A stretch of 64,000 nt of DNA from Nonomuraea rubra (GTDB lineage: Bacteria; Actinomycetota; Actinomycetes; Streptosporangiales; Streptosporangiaceae), in NCBI RefSeq assembly GCF_014207985.1, contig NZ_JACHMI010000001.1, positions 10,461,001 through 10,525,000 of the forward strand, read 5' to 3'. The notes beneath the pieces were generated by a model that worked only from the letters and a program-made list of their open reading frames with translations, was not told where the DNA came from and searched no databases. The position numbers were made by a program, and so were the translations under genes. This document shows, in pieces, positions 48,117 through 59,656 of the stretch; within the stretch, counting starts at the first letter, position 1; the number at the start of each line of letters is the position of its first letter.

Positions 48117-48124
48117 AAACGAAA

Positions 48125-48177
48125 GACGGGCCGCCGCCGACACGCCACCTCCCCAGGTGTGTCGGCGACGGCCCGTC
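48125..48177. terminator. Strong bidirectional hairpin terminator
   Basis: A left arm beginning GACGGGCCG and continuing CCGACAC (48125-48143) pairs with GTGTCGGCGACGGCCCGTC (48159-48177), with one mismatch and a GC-rich loop. It separates the TetR gene from the convergent sigma-factor gene. Confidence 0.8.
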
Positions 48178-48188
48178 GGACAGGGACG

Positions 48189-49130
48189 TCAGGCGGCCGC
48201 GGTCGCCATCTTGCGCAGCCGCGCCAGCGCGTCGCGCTCGATCCGGCGGGCCCGGTCGCGGCCGATGCCGTACCGCTCGCCCACCTCGGTCAGCGTGTGC
48301 TCGCGCCCGTCCAGCAGCCCGTACCGCCACCGCAGCATCTCGCTGGTGGGCCCTTCCAGGCCGGTGAGCCACTGGTCGAGCCGCTCCCGCTCCAGGATGT
48401 CGATCGCCTGCTGCTCGGGGTCGGCCCAGGTCTCGTCGGCGATCATGTCGCCGAGCTCGGTCTCGTCCTCGTCGCCCACGCCGAGCTGGAGCGAGACCGG
48501 GTCGGAGGCCCAGCGCCGCAGCTCGCGTACCCGCTCGATCGGCAGGTCGAGGATCCCGGCGAGATCGTCGTCGGTGGGCTCGACGTCGAACTCCGCCAGC
48601 ATGTCGCGCCGCACCCGCATCAGCCGGGTCATCTGCTCCCCGGCGTGCGTGGGCAGCCGCACCGGCCGGGCCTGCTCGTGAATGGCCCGCCCCACCGACT
48701 GCCTGATCCACCACGTGGCGTAGGTGGAGAACTTGTACCCCCGGCGGTAGTCGAACTTCTCCACCGCCCGGACCAGGCCCAGGTTCCCCTCCTGGACCAG
48801 GTCGATCAGCGGCATCCCCCGCCCCGAATATTTCCTGGCCACCGCCACCACGAGGCGCAGGTTGGCCTGAATGAACTCCTCCTTGGCCCGCTGGCCCGAG
48901 ATGGCCAGGCGCTCCAGCTCCTCGTCGGCCGCGTCCCCGATCCGCGGCTCCGAGCCCCCGCTGTCGAGCAGCTGCTCGGCGAAGAGACCCGCCTCGATCC
49001 GCTTGGCGAGCTCCACCTCTTCCTCCGCCGTGAGCAGCGGGACCCGGCCGATCTCGGCCAGATACGTCCCCAGCAGATCGCGATCAGCGACGTGCTGCTC
49101 CTGCGTGCGACTCCCCGTAGGCCTTGCCAT
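48189..49130 (-). CDS. RNA polymerase sigma-70 factor, group 2-like
   Basis: The 313-residue sigma factor has region 1.2 (DLLGTYLAEIGRVPLLTAEEEVELAKRI) and region 2 (FIQANLRLVVAVARKYSGRG, LVQEGNLGLVRAVEKFDYRRGYKFSTYATWWIRQ). Region 3 follows, then region 4 with LRWRYGLLDGREHTLTEVGERYGI and RARRIERDALARLRK. The short N terminus lacking region 1.1 and the nearly canonical -10 recognition helix place it with HrdA/C/D-like sigma factors and not ECF types. ATG 49130 has GAGGTG eight bases upstream; an extension to 49205 is unlikely. No anti-sigma gene is adjacent. Confidence 0.92.
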   Translation of the reverse strand: MARPTGSRTQEQHVADRDLLGTYLAEIGRVPLLTAEEEVELAKRIEAGLFAEQLLDSGGSEPRIGDAADEELERLAISGQRAKEEFIQANLRLVVAVARKYSGRGMPLIDLVQEGNLGLVRAVEKFDYRRGYKFSTYATWWIRQSVGRAIHEQARPVRLPTHAGEQMTRLMRVRRDMLAEFDVEPTDDDLAGILDLPIERVRELRRWASDPVSLQLGVGDEDETELGDMIADETWADPEQQAIDILERERLDQWLTGLEGPTSEMLRWRYGLLDGREHTLTEVGERYGIGRDRARRIERDALARLRKMATAAA

Positions 49131-49231
49131 CCCCAGGCACCTCGTTCCGCAGCTGCGTTCTATACCCGGCCAACGTCCGGCCAGAAGCAAAGATTCCCTC
49201 AACAACTACGCCTGCGGGATGGTTCTGGATG

Positions 49232-49247
49232 TCCTCCTAAAGGAGGA
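49232..49247. other. Palindrome at the hutI stop codon
   Basis: TCCTCCTAAAGGAGGA is a perfect 16-bp dyad that includes the hutI stop. It may act as a 3' structure; its almost absent loop makes a classical terminator unlikely. Confidence 0.5.
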
Positions 49248-50385
49248 GACCGCCGTGAAACACCTGGTGGACCAGGGGAACACCGGGCCGGTAAGCCAGA
49301 TGTACATAGGAGGGGGCGTCGAGGACGACGAGGTCCGCGCGAGCTCCGCGCCGCAACCAGCCTACGTCCGTACGGCGCAGCGCGCGCGCCCCGCCGTACG
49401 TCGCCGCCCTGATCGCCTCCAGCGGCGTCATCCGCATCTCGCGCACGGCCAGCGCCACGCAGAACGCCATCGACGAGGTGAACGACGACCCCGGGTTGCA
49501 GTCGGTGGCCAGCGCCACGGTCACCCCGGCGTCGATCAGCCGCCGCGCGTCCGGGTACGGCGACCGGGTGGAGAACTCGGCCCCCGGCAGCAGCGTCGCC
49601 ACCGTCCCCGACGAGGCCAGCGCGTCCACGTCGGCCGCGGTCAGATGGGTGCAGTGGTCGGCGGAGGCGGCGCCCAGCTCGCAGGCGATGCGCACCCCCG
49701 GCCCCTCGGTGAGCTGGCCGGCATGCACGCGCACCCCCAGCCCGGCCTTCAGCCCTGCCGACAGGATCTCCCGCGTCTGGTCCCCGTCGAACGCGCCCCG
49801 CTCGCAGAACACGTCCACCCACTTCGCGTACGGGGCGCACGCCTCCAGCATCTCCCCGGCCACGAGCCGCGCGTAGGAGTCGGCGTCCACGTCCGAGGGC
49901 ACGACGTGCGCCCCCAGGAAGGTGGTCTCGTCGGTGAGCGTGGTGGCGATCTCCAGCGAGCGCCGCTCGTGCTCCACGGACAGGCCGTAACCGCTCTTGA
50001 TCTCCACGGTGGTCGTGCCCTGCGCGCGCATCTCGCGTACCAGGGAGTAGGCGTGGGTGGCCAGCTCGGCCTCGCCGGCCTCGCGGGTGGCGGCGACGGT
50101 GGTCCTGATGCCGCCCCCGGTGTACGGCTCGCCGGACATGCGCGCCTGGAACTCGGCCGTACGGTCACCGGCGAAGATCAGGTGGGCATGGCTGTCCACG
50201 AAGCCGGGGATCACCGTCCGGCCCCCGGCGTCCACGCGCTCGTCGGCGGCGGGCGCCTCGGCGGCCGGGCCGCACCAGGCGACCAGGCCGTCCTCGATGA
50301 CGAGCGCGGCGTCGGGGATCTCCTCCCGGGCGGGGTCGCCCGTGTAGAGCAGCCCGATCCTGTCGATCAGCGTGGTGGTGGTCAT
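49237..50385 (-). CDS. hutI: Imidazolonepropionase HutI
   Basis: The 382-residue metal-dependent amidohydrolase has the metal site [13 protein letters not shown] (about residues 62-74), the substrate-binding [20 protein letters not shown] and ADHCTHL, and the metal Asp region ATDCNPGSS. It converts imidazolone-5-propionate to N-formimino-glutamate. ATG 50385 overlaps the hutF stop as ATGA. Confidence 0.95.
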   Translation of the reverse strand: MTTTTLIDRIGLLYTGDPAREEIPDAALVIEDGLVAWCGPAAEAPAADERVDAGGRTVIPGFVDSHAHLIFAGDRTAEFQARMSGEPYTGGGIRTTVAATREAGEAELATHAYSLVREMRAQGTTTVEIKSGYGLSVEHERRSLEIATTLTDETTFLGAHVVPSDVDADSYARLVAGEMLEACAPYAKWVDVFCERGAFDGDQTREILSAGLKAGLGVRVHAGQLTEGPGVRIACELGAASADHCTHLTAADVDALASSGTVATLLPGAEFSTRSPYPDARRLIDAGVTVALATDCNPGSSFTSSMAFCVALAVREMRMTPLEAIRAATYGGARALRRTDVGWLRRGARADLVVLDAPSYVHLAYRPGVPLVHQVFHGGLLL

Positions 50386-51707
50386 CTCAGCTCCTCGATC
50401 GCCTCGGTCAGCAGGGCGGCCACGTCGCCCAGCACGTGCCTGCCCTGCGCGACCACCCGCCGCCCGCCGGACACCACGGAGTGCACGTCGGCCGCCGTCG
50501 CCGCGAACACCACGGCCTCCAGCCCGGACGCGCCCGCCGTGCGTACGGAGTCGAGCCGTACCGACACCAGGTCGGCCCAGGCGCCGGGCACGAGCAGGCC
50601 GGCGTCGGGGAAGCCGAGCGAGGTGTGGCCCTCGCCCGTGGCGGCGGCGAGCAGGTCGGCGGCGGGCCAGTGGCCGCGCTTGCTGCTGGCCAGCCGCTCG
50701 TTCAGCTCCATGCCCCTGGCCTCCTCGAACAGGTCGATCACGGCGTGGCTGTCGGAGCCCAGCGTGATGCGCGCGCCCCTGTCGGCGGCGGCCCTGGCGG
50801 GGCCGATGCCGTCGGCGAGGTCGCGTTCGGTGGTGGGGCACATGCACAGGTAGGTGCCCGACTGCCCGAGCAGCTCGATGTCCACGTCGGTCAGGTGGGT
50901 GGCGTGCACGGCGGTCGAGCGCGGGCCGAGCGCCCCGCGCTCGTGCAGCACCTGGACGGGGGTGGCCGCGTACATCTCCACGCACGCCGTGTTCTCCGCC
51001 CGCTGCTCGGAGACGTGCACGTGCAGCGGCGCCGCGTGCCGGTGGGAGAACTCCGCCACGGCCGGCATCTGATCGGGCGGCACCGCCCGCACGGAGTGGA
51101 TGGCGGCGCCGATCTCCACGTCGGGCTGCCCCTCGTAGGCCGCCGCCAGCATGTCGGCCCGGGCCGCCCAGCGCTCGGAGTCGCCGTCGCCGAAGCGGAG
51201 CTGCACGTCGGACAGGGGCACGCCGATGCCGCCCGAGAGGTAACAGGTGTCGAGGAGCGCGATGCGCAGGCCGGCGGCGCGGGCCGCGCTGATGAGGGCG
51301 TGCCCCATCGCGTTGGGATCGTCCGGGTACGGCCGCCCGCCCTGGTCGTGGTGCAGGTAGTGGAACTCGCCCACGCAGGTGATGCCGGCCAGCGCCATCT
51401 CGGCGTAGACCGCAGTGGCCAGCCGCTGGTAGGAGCGGGGGTCGAGGCGGGCGGCCACCTCGTACATGCGCTCGCGCCAGGTCCAGAAGTCGCCCTGGCC
51501 GCGCTGGGTGGTGCCGCGCAGCGCGCGGTGGAAGGCGTGGGAGTGGGCGTTGGCCAGGCCGGGGATCGTCAGCCCCGGCAGGCGCTCCGCCGACCCCGGC
51601 GGGCCCTGCTCGATGCGGCTGATCCTGGTGCCGTCGATCTCGACGAGCACGTCGTCGGCGACCCCGTCGGGCAGCCATGCCCGCTCGCACCAGTAGGTCA
51701 GCGACAC
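50382..51707 (-). CDS. hutF: Formimidoylglutamate deiminase HutF
   Basis: The 441-residue amidohydrolase has [13 protein letters not shown] (metal HxH, about residues 55-67), [16 protein letters not shown] and the metal Asp in [16 protein letters not shown]. It releases ammonia from N-formimino-glutamate to give N-formylglutamate, which defines the five-step histidine pathway. GTG 51707 overlaps the M20 gene by 10 bp. Confidence 0.94.
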   Translation of the reverse strand: MSLTYWCERAWLPDGVADDVLVEIDGTRISRIEQGPPGSAERLPGLTIPGLANAHSHAFHRALRGTTQRGQGDFWTWRERMYEVAARLDPRSYQRLATAVYAEMALAGITCVGEFHYLHHDQGGRPYPDDPNAMGHALISAARAAGLRIALLDTCYLSGGIGVPLSDVQLRFGDGDSERWAARADMLAAAYEGQPDVEIGAAIHSVRAVPPDQMPAVAEFSHRHAAPLHVHVSEQRAENTACVEMYAATPVQVLHERGALGPRSTAVHATHLTDVDIELLGQSGTYLCMCPTTERDLADGIGPARAAADRGARITLGSDSHAVIDLFEEARGMELNERLASSKRGHWPAADLLAAATGEGHTSLGFPDAGLLVPGAWADLVSVRLDSVRTAGASGLEAVVFAATAADVHSVVSGGRRVVAQGRHVLGDVAALLTEAIEELR

Positions 51708-52864
51708 AGCTCCTCCAGCACGTCCGCGAGTGCCACGACTCCCGCCTCGCAGTCTGCCCGTTCGGCGTGCTCGCCGGGTGAATGGGAGACGCCGGTGGGG
51801 TTCCTGACGAACAACATCGCGCTCGGTACGCCTGCCGCGGCGAGGATCCCGGCGTCGTGACCGGCGCCCGTGGGCAGGATCGGCGCGGGCGTGTCGCCCC
51901 CGGCCGCCCTGGCGATCCGGTCCCTGAGCGCCGGGTCGAAGGTGACGACCGGGGTCCACGACTCCTCGCGGACCTGTGCCCCCTCGGAGAGCTCGGCCAC
52001 CAGGGCGCGCACGGCCTCCTCGTCGGCGCCGCGCGCGTCCAGCCAGGCCGCGACCTCGCCGGGGATGGCGTTCGCGTTGCCGGGCGAGACGCGGACCTTG
52101 CCGACCGTGGCCACCACCCCGCGCCGCTCGGCCGCCTCGCGCGCGGCCAGCACCATGCGGGCCAGCGGCAACATCGGGTCGTCCCTGTCGGCCAGCCTGG
52201 TGGTGCCCGCGTGGTCGGCCCGCCCGTGGAAATCGAACCGCCACCGCCCGTGCGGCCAGATGGCGCCGGCCACGCCCACGGAACGGCCCTCGCCGACGAG
52301 CCCGCGGCCCTGCTCCACGTGCAGCTCGACGAACGTGCCGACCGCGGCCAGCGTCCCGTCGTCCCGCCCGAGCCCGCCGGGCTCGCGCCCGGCCCGCTTC
52401 AGCACGTCGGCCAGGGTGTCGCCGTCGTCGTCGGTGAGCGCGAGCGCCCGCTCGGGCGGGAGCACCCCGGTGAGCAGCCGCGACCCGACGCACGGCACGC
52501 CGAACCTGGCGCCCTCCTCGTCGCTGAAGCAGGCCACGCCCACGGGGACGGACGGCGTCACGCCACGTTCGCGGAGCAGGTCGAGCGCGGCGAAGGCCGA
52601 CACGACGCCGAGCGGGCCGTCGTACGCGCCGCCCTGCCGTACGGAGTCGAGGTGGCTGCCGGTGACGACGCCGGGGCGCTCCGGCGACGGGGTGCCCCAC
52701 CAGGCCCACAGGTTGCCGTTGGGGTCCTCCCGCAGGGCGAGCCCGCGCCGCCCGGCCTCGCCCGCGAACCACTCGCGCAGCTCCAGGTCGGCCGCCGACC
52801 ACGCGTCGCGTACGTAACCGCCGGTTTTCGGATCTCGTCCTATGTGCGCGAGTTGCTCAAGCAT
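51698..52864 (-). CDS. M20-family amidohydrolase (allantoate amidohydrolase/N-carbamoylase-like)
   Basis: The 388-residue protein has all five expected metal ligands: [16 protein letters not shown] (His, Asp), [11 protein letters not shown] (Glu pair), [10 protein letters not shown] (His) and [14 protein letters not shown] (His). [20 protein letters not shown] is typical of the AllC/HyuC group. Its place directly before hutF, with overlap, suggests it takes the hutG role (N-formylglutamate to glutamate plus formate), since no classical HutG is present. This role is inferred. Confidence 0.88.
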   Translation of the reverse strand: MLEQLAHIGRDPKTGGYVRDAWSAADLELREWFAGEAGRRGLALREDPNGNLWAWWGTPSPERPGVVTGSHLDSVRQGGAYDGPLGVVSAFAALDLLRERGVTPSVPVGVACFSDEEGARFGVPCVGSRLLTGVLPPERALALTDDDGDTLADVLKRAGREPGGLGRDDGTLAAVGTFVELHVEQGRGLVGEGRSVGVAGAIWPHGRWRFDFHGRADHAGTTRLADRDDPMLPLARMVLAAREAAERRGVVATVGKVRVSPGNANAIPGEVAAWLDARGADEEAVRALVAELSEGAQVREESWTPVVTFDPALRDRIARAAGGDTPAPILPTGAGHDAGILAAAGVPSAMLFVRNPTGVSHSPGEHAERADCEAGVVALADVLEELCR

Positions 52865-52875
52865 GGAGCCACTCT

Positions 52876-52893
52876 AGTGAATGGATCCATTCA
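52876..52893. promoter_or_regulatory. Perfect 18-bp palindrome GTGAATGGATCCATTCAC
   Basis: It stands 12 bp upstream of the M20 gene start and heads the M20-hutF-hutI unit. A near copy lies before hutU (56138-56155). Confidence 0.85.
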
Positions 52894-52895
52894 CT

Positions 52896-53582
52896 TCAGT
52901 TGACCGGCCCTCCCCTGGGGCGCAGCGTCAGCTCGGTGAGGTGCGCGTCGGGCCCGGCCGTGACGACGGCCAGCACGGCCCTGGCCACGGTCTCCGGCTT
53001 GAGGTACTTCTCGGGCTCGAACTCGCCGCCCTCGTACGCGCGCACGCCGCGCTGCATGTCGGTGGCTGTGCGGCCCGGGTAGACGGTGGTGACGCGGAGC
53101 GCGGGCTCCTCCAGCCGCAGCGCGTCGGCGAACGCCTTGAGCGCGAACTTGCTGGCCGCGTACGAGGCCCAGTCGGGGTTGGCCCGCTGGCCGGAGCCCG
53201 AGTTGATGCACACCACGTGCCCCCCGGCTGTGCGCAGCGCGGGCAGCAGCAGCCGGGTCAGCTCGGCGACCGCGACGACGTTGACCTCCATGGTCCGCAG
53301 CCACACCTCGGCGGGCGTGTCGGCGATGCGGCCCAGCACGCTGACGCCGGCGCTGTGCACGAGGACGTCGAGCCGTCCGACGTCCTCGACGTCGGCCGCG
53401 GTGACCCGGGTCAGCTCCACCGGCCAGGGCCGGGAGCCGGGCAGCTCGGCGGACAGCGCGGCCAGCGCCGCCTCGTCACGTCCGCCGAGCAGGACGTCGT
53501 GGGTCGGGGCCAGGGCCCTGGCGACGGCCGCGCCGACACCCCTAGAGGCGCCTGTGACCAGCGCCTTCGGTCGATCAGTCAT
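52896..53582 (-). CDS. Short-chain dehydrogenase/reductase
   Basis: The 228-residue SDR has the cofactor motif TGASRGVG (residues 10-17), the structural LVHSAG, the catalytic Ser in INSGSG and the catalytic YAASK. It starts 10 bp after the RpiR-type gene and ends before the M20 operator. The substrate is unknown; a direct role in histidine breakdown is not known for the family. Confidence 0.9.
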   Translation of the reverse strand: MTDRPKALVTGASRGVGAAVARALAPTHDVLLGGRDEAALAALSAELPGSRPWPVELTRVTAADVEDVGRLDVLVHSAGVSVLGRIADTPAEVWLRTMEVNVVAVAELTRLLLPALRTAGGHVVCINSGSGQRANPDWASYAASKFALKAFADALRLEEPALRVTTVYPGRTATDMQRGVRAYEGGEFEPEKYLKPETVARAVLAVVTAGPDAHLTELTLRPRGGPVN

Positions 53583-53592
53583 GGGAGGCAGC

Positions 53593-54426
53593 TTATTGAA
53601 GCTCGCCGGGCTGGAAGGTGCCGGTCTCCTCGGTCATCCGCTCGTACTCGTCGAGCCTGGCCTGGGTGCGCAGCGGCGCGGCGTCGGCCATGGCCTCCAC
53701 CAGGGCCATGGCCAGCGCCAGCGGCGCCGCGTGCGAGTCGAACACGAGCCGGTCGCCCACGGGCGCGTCCAGCACGATCTCGGCGGGGAAGTCGGGCCTG
53801 TCGGTGATGGCGGCCACCCGGAGCCCGAGCTTCTCCGCGTACTCCAGGCCGTGCAGCGCCTCCACCGGGTAACGCGGCAAAACCACGGCCACCACCCACT
53901 CCGCCCCGGCCCTGCGGGCCGCGTGCAGCCCGTCGACCAGCTCGGAGCCGCCGTGGGTGAGCAGCCGCACGTCGGGGTGGATGCGGCGGGCGTAGTACGC
54001 GAACGTGGTGGCCAGCCCGCACGAGACGCGCAGCCCGAGCACGGGCAGCGGCTCGGTGGCGGCGAGCTGCTCGCCCAGCTCCTTGAGCGGGAACGCCGCC
54101 AGCCGCTCCCTGACCAGGGCGAGATTGCGGATCTCGCAGTCGATCGCACCGCGCAGCAGGCTCTCCTGCGGCGCCTCGACCCCGCCCCCCAGCACCAGCG
54201 GCCGCAGCGCCTGCCGCAGCTCCGGGTAGCCGGCGAAGCCCAGCACCATGGCGAACCTGGTCACGGACGGCTGGCTGACGCCGGCCCGCTCCGCCAGCTC
54301 CACGCTGGACAGGAAGATCGCCTCGTCCAGGTGCTCGCTGAGATAGTGCGCGATCCTCCGCTGTACGGGCGACAGCCTCCGGCCATCCAGGAGCACGTCC
54401 AGCCCGCCGTGATATCCGTCCGCCAC
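53593..54426 (-). CDS. MurR/RpiR-family regulator with SIS domain
   Basis: The 277-residue protein has an N-terminal HTH_6 (about 15-80: LSPVQRRIAHYLSEHLDEAIFLSSVELAERAGVSQPSVTRFAMVLGFAGYPELRQAL) and a C-terminal SIS fold (about 120-250). GTG 54426 has GGAGG four bases upstream. It lies in the hut region, so it is the probable hut regulator in place of GntR-type HutC. It is the best candidate to bind the GTGAATG dyads. Confidence 0.9.
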   Translation of the reverse strand: MADGYHGGLDVLLDGRRLSPVQRRIAHYLSEHLDEAIFLSSVELAERAGVSQPSVTRFAMVLGFAGYPELRQALRPLVLGGGVEAPQESLLRGAIDCEIRNLALVRERLAAFPLKELGEQLAATEPLPVLGLRVSCGLATTFAYYARRIHPDVRLLTHGGSELVDGLHAARRAGAEWVVAVVLPRYPVEALHGLEYAEKLGLRVAAITDRPDFPAEIVLDAPVGDRLVFDSHAAPLALAMALVEAMADAAPLRTQARLDEYERMTEETGTFQPGELQ

Positions 54427-54472
54427 GCCACCTCCAACGCCGCAGACCCGGCATTCTCATCCCGTTACAGAG

Positions 54473-56122
<1,650 letters not shown>

Positions 56123-56137
56123 GGTGGTGGTCCCTTC

Positions 56138-56155
56138 GTGAATGAACCCATTCAC
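56138..56155. promoter_or_regulatory. GTGAATG-N4-CATTCAC operator before hutU
   Basis: GTGAATGAACCCATTCAC differs from the dyad at 52876 by two central bases. It lies 15 bp upstream of the hutU ATG. Confidence 0.85.
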
Positions 56156-56187
56156 GAAGAGACTAACCCGGAATACCGGATCCGAAG

Positions 56188-57894
56188 TCAGCCGACCAGG
56201 AACTGGGTGGCCGCCAGCTCCCTGTAGAGCTCGTCCTCGCCCACCAGGTCGTCGTGCGTGCCCACGGCCCGTACGCCGCCCGCCTCCATGACCACGATCC
56301 GGTCGGCGTTCGTCACCGTGGACAGGCGGTGCGCGATGACCAGCACCGTGGTCTCCTGCGCGACCTCGGCGATGACCTCGCGCAGGCGCAGCTCGTTGAC
56401 CGCGTCGAGCTGCGAGGTGGCCTCGTCGAGCAGCAGCAGCCTGGGCTTGCGCAGCAGCGCCCTGGCGATCGCGACCCGCTGCCGCTCGCCGCCCGACAGC
56501 AGCACGCCCCGGTGTCCGACCGGCGTCTCCAGCCCCTCGGGGAGCCTGGCCACCAGGTCGTCGAGCCGCGTCCGCGCGATCGCCCGGTGCAGCTCCTCCT
56601 CCGTGACGTCCTCGGCGGCGAACAGCAGGTTCTCCCGCAGCGTGCCGGCCAGCACGGGCGCGTCCTGCTCGACGTAGCCGAGCGCGGCCCGCAGCTCGGC
56701 CAGCGGCCAGTCACGGATGTCCCTGCCGTCGACGAGGATCGCGCCGTCCTGGTGCTCGTAGAAGCGCTCCAGCAGCGCGAACACCGTGGACTTGCCCGCT
56801 CCCGACGGCCCGACCAGCGCGGTCATGCCGCCGGGCGGCACCTCGAAGCTCACGCCGTCGTGCACCACGGGCCGGTCGTCGCCGTACCGGAAGACCACGT
56901 CCTGGAAGCGCACCCCGACCGGCCGGCCGTCCTCTGGCGCCGCGACGCTCACCGGCTCGGCGGGCAGCTCCTCGATCTCCTTGATCCGCTTCATCGCGGC
57001 CAGCCCCTGCTGGAGCTGCACCCCGCCCTGCACGAGCTGCCCGATCGGCGGCACCAGGTAGAACAGGTAGAGCAGGAACGCGATCAGCGACGACACCTCC
57101 AGCGTGCCGGAGGCGACCCGCGCGCCGCCCACCGCCAGCACGGCCAGGAACGCGATCTGCACCGCCATCCACGTCGCCACCCCCGCGAGCGACGTCCAGC
57201 CGGCGACCTGCAGCCCGCGATCGCGTGCCCGCGTGGCGGCCTCGCCGACCACGGCGATCTCCCGCTCCTCCGCGCCGCTCGCCTTGACCGTCCGGTACGC
57301 CTGCAGCGCCCGGTCCAGCACGGCGCCCATCTCGCCCACGGCCTCCTGGGCGTGCGACTGCGCCCGCTGGATCTTCGGCATGATGAGCGCGACCAGCCCG
57401 CCGATCAGCACCACGATCAGCAGCGTGACCAGCAGCAGCACGCCGTCCATCGCCGCCATCAGGACGATCGCGCCGACCAGCATGAACGCCGCGCTGACGG
57501 ACTCCACGATGCCGTTGGTCAGCACGGCGCGCAGCAACGTCGTGTCACCGGTGACCCGCGACAGCAGGTCGCCGGGCTTGAGCCGGTCGACGTCGGCGAC
57601 CTTGAGCCGCAACATCCGGTCCACGAGCCTGCGCCGGGCGCCGAGCACGATGCCCTCGCCCGTGCGCTCCATCAGGTAGCTTCCCCCGGCCGAGACGACC
57701 GCGCCTATGAGCACCGCCACGGTCAGCCAGGTCAGCGGCCCGGCCATCGACCCGCCCTGGCCGAAGGCGTCCACCACGTACTTGGCCAGCAACGGCATCG
57801 ACAGGCCCGCCGCGGACCCGATCAGGCTCAGTAACCCGCCCAGGAGGAGCACTCTCCGGTGCGGGCGGACGTAGGCGAGCAACTCCTTGACCAC
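56188..57894 (-). CDS. ABC exporter, fused permease and ATPase (MDR type)
   Basis: The 568-residue half-transporter has six helices (residues about 15-300) and an ATPase domain with Walker [10 protein letters not shown] (near 360), signature LSGGERQR and Walker [12 protein letters not shown] 57894 is chosen for AAAGGAG five bases upstream; the open frame reaches 57945. It should homodimerise to expel lipids or drugs. It is divergent from the DUF4331 gene; no MarR gene is adjacent despite MarR-like operators. Confidence 0.93.
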   Translation of the reverse strand: MVKELLAYVRPHRRVLLLGGLLSLIGSAAGLSMPLLAKYVVDAFGQGGSMAGPLTWLTVAVLIGAVVSAGGSYLMERTGEGIVLGARRRLVDRMLRLKVADVDRLKPGDLLSRVTGDTTLLRAVLTNGIVESVSAAFMLVGAIVLMAAMDGVLLLVTLLIVVLIGGLVALIMPKIQRAQSHAQEAVGEMGAVLDRALQAYRTVKASGAEEREIAVVGEAATRARDRGLQVAGWTSLAGVATWMAVQIAFLAVLAVGGARVASGTLEVSSLIAFLLYLFYLVPPIGQLVQGGVQLQQGLAAMKRIKEIEELPAEPVSVAAPEDGRPVGVRFQDVVFRYGDDRPVVHDGVSFEVPPGGMTALVGPSGAGKSTVFALLERFYEHQDGAILVDGRDIRDWPLAELRAALGYVEQDAPVLAGTLRENLLFAAEDVTEEELHRAIARTRLDDLVARLPEGLETPVGHRGVLLSGGERQRVAIARALLRKPRLLLLDEATSQLDAVNELRLREVIAEVAQETTVLVIAHRLSTVTNADRIVVMEAGGVRAVGTHDDLVGEDELYRELAATQFLVG

Positions 57895-57968
57895 CGCATC
57901 TCCTTTCACGATATTTCTCAACTTCTCTCCAACGAACGGGAGCATGCGATCGGCACCCCCGAGACAGA

Positions 57969-58011
57969 GTCAACCTAAATTGACGACTTAAGTATGTCAA
58001 CTTTGGTTGAC
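57969..58011. promoter_or_regulatory. Two GTCAA-N6-TTGAC operators
   Basis: GTCAA-CCTAAA-TTGAC (57969-57984) and GTCAA-CTTTGG-TTGAC (57996-58011, extending to GTCAAC/GTTGAC) are 27 bp apart, centre to centre. They are in the exporter/DUF4331 divergent region, and half-sites and spacing resemble MarR-family sites. Confidence 0.7.
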
Positions 58012-58125
58012 ACTCATTCTCCAGGAGGAGCCCGACATCCGGCGGCGGCCCACGGACGAATAGGGCGTCGAGGAATCCGGCCGGAACCTCGAACGTCACG
58101 ATCAGCCCTTCCGAAAGGACCGAAC

Positions 58126-59502
58126 ATGGAGCTCCGGATCAACCGGCGCGCTCTAGTCGGACTTGGTCTCGCCGTAGCGGTCGCCGCGTCGTCGATGGCC
58201 GTGCTCCGCACTGACTCCGGCACCGCTTCCTCACACCGCGAGGCCCCCGCGATCTCGAACGACCCGCAGCACGACAACACCGACGTGTACGCGTTCGTCA
58301 GTCCCGACAAGCCCGACACCGTGACCCTGATCTCGAACTGGATCCCGTTCGAGGAGCCCAACGGCGGCCCGAACTTCTACCCGTTCGCCACCAGGTCACG
58401 GCACAACATAAAGATCGACAACGATGGCGACGGCAAGTCCGACATCGTGTACGAGTGGACGTTCCGCAACGAGGACAAGCGCGGCAACACCACGTTCCTG
58501 TACAACAACGGCCCCGTCACCTCGCTGAACGACGACAACCTGCTCTTCCGCCAGCGCTACACGCTCAAGCGGATCACGCCCGGCGGCTCCAAGACCCTGG
58601 TCAACGACGGCATCGTCGCCCCCAGCAACGTCGGCGCCGCCTCCATGCCCAACTACGCCACCCTGCGCAACCAGGCGATCAGGAACCTCCCCGGCGGCGG
58701 CAAGACCTACTCCGGGCAGGCCGACGAGGCCTTCTTCCTCGACCTGCGCGTGTTCGACCTGCTCTACGGCGGCGACCTGTCCCTGGTCGGCCAGGACACC
58801 CTCAAGGGCTACAACGTCAACACCGTGGCCATCCAGGTTCCCCAGGCCGACCTGGCGCTCAAGGGCGACCCCAAGCGCAACCCGGTGATCGGCGTCTGCT
58901 CCACCACCGACAAGTTCAACGGCAACTCGTTCGTGCAGGTCTCCCGCCTGTGCAACCCGCTGGTGAACGAGCTGGTGGCGGCCGCCGGCATGAAGGACGC
59001 GTACAACGCGCTCGACCCGTCGAAGGACGCGGACGTCAAGGCGCTGGTCGACCGGGTCACCAACCCCGAGGTCGCCAGGCTCCTGGAGTCCATCTACGGC
59101 ATCAAGGCGCCCGCGACCCCGCGCAACGACCTGGTGCAGATCTTCCTGAGCGGCATCGCCAAGAACAACGGCCCCATCAAGGCCGACCTGAACGCGCAGT
59201 CGCTCAACAAGGACGCCGGCAAGCAGCGCGGCTCCGAGCAGCTGCGGCTGAACATGTCGATCCCCGTCACCAAGGACCCGAACAGGCTCGGCGTCCTCGG
59301 CGGTGACCTGCAGGGCTTCCCGAACGGCCGCCGGCTCGCCGACGACGTCGTGGACATCGAGCTGCAGGCCGTGGCCGGCGCCGCGCAGAGCGGCAAGCTC
59401 ATCCCCGGCCTGACGGACAAGGTGGACGCGAACGACAAGCCGTTCGACAAGACGTTCCCGTACATCCCGCTGCCGAGCAACGTGGCAGTGAACCAGCGAT
59501 GA
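58126..59502 (+). CDS. Secreted DUF4331 protein
   Basis: The 458-residue protein has an Arg-containing signal region (MELRINRRALVGLGLAVAVAASSMA) and the DUF4331 hallmark start SSHREAPAISNDPQHDNTDVYAFV. NFYPFATRSRHNIKIDNDGDGKSD includes a calcium-binding-like DNDGDGKSD loop. ATG 58126 has AAAGGA seven bases upstream. The function of DUF4331 is unknown; here it heads an operon with a TPR protein and a metal transporter. Confidence 0.9.
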   Translation: MELRINRRALVGLGLAVAVAASSMAVLRTDSGTASSHREAPAISNDPQHDNTDVYAFVSPDKPDTVTLISNWIPFEEPNGGPNFYPFATRSRHNIKIDNDGDGKSDIVYEWTFRNEDKRGNTTFLYNNGPVTSLNDDNLLFRQRYTLKRITPGGSKTLVNDGIVAPSNVGAASMPNYATLRNQAIRNLPGGGKTYSGQADEAFFLDLRVFDLLYGGDLSLVGQDTLKGYNVNTVAIQVPQADLALKGDPKRNPVIGVCSTTDKFNGNSFVQVSRLCNPLVNELVAAAGMKDAYNALDPSKDADVKALVDRVTNPEVARLLESIYGIKAPATPRNDLVQIFLSGIAKNNGPIKADLNAQSLNKDAGKQRGSEQLRLNMSIPVTKDPNRLGVLGGDLQGFPNGRRLADDVVDIELQAVAGAAQSGKLIPGLTDKVDANDKPFDKTFPYIPLPSNVAVNQR

Positions 59503-59507
59503 CCACT

Positions 59508-59540
59508 GACCGGCCGGTTCCCTCTCCAAGCCGGCCGGTC
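59508..59540 (+). terminator. Hairpin after the DUF4331 gene
   Basis: GACCGGCCGG pairs perfectly with CCGGCCGGTC over a 13-base loop, 5 bp after the stop. Confidence 0.6.
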
Positions 59541-59592
59541 CCTCCCAGGCGGCAGACCTCCCGTCTCCCATCGTCTGCCGCCACAGAAAAGG

Positions 59593-59628
59593 GCCGGCCG
59601 GCCGTGTTCCCCGTCACGGCCGGCCGGC
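59593..59628 (+). terminator. Second GGCCGG hairpin before the TPR gene
   Basis: GCCGGCCGGCCGTG pairs perfectly with CACGGCCGGCCGGC over an 8-base loop, 28 bp upstream of the TPR start. It shares the GGCCGG core with the hairpin before it. Together they may attenuate read-through from the DUF4331 gene. Confidence 0.6.
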
Positions 59629-59656
59629 TCCACACCCAGCTTCGGAGCCGTGGCAC

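Noticed and set aside
49131..49205. N-terminal extension of the sigma factor
   Set aside because: The added residues (LRESLLLAGRWPG) do not resemble sigma region 1.1, and ATG 49130 has GAGGTG at proper distance.
56123..56155. Upstream start of hutU at 56155
   Set aside because: It would begin inside the GTGAATG operator and add residues foreign to the family; ATG 56122 has a ribosome-binding site.
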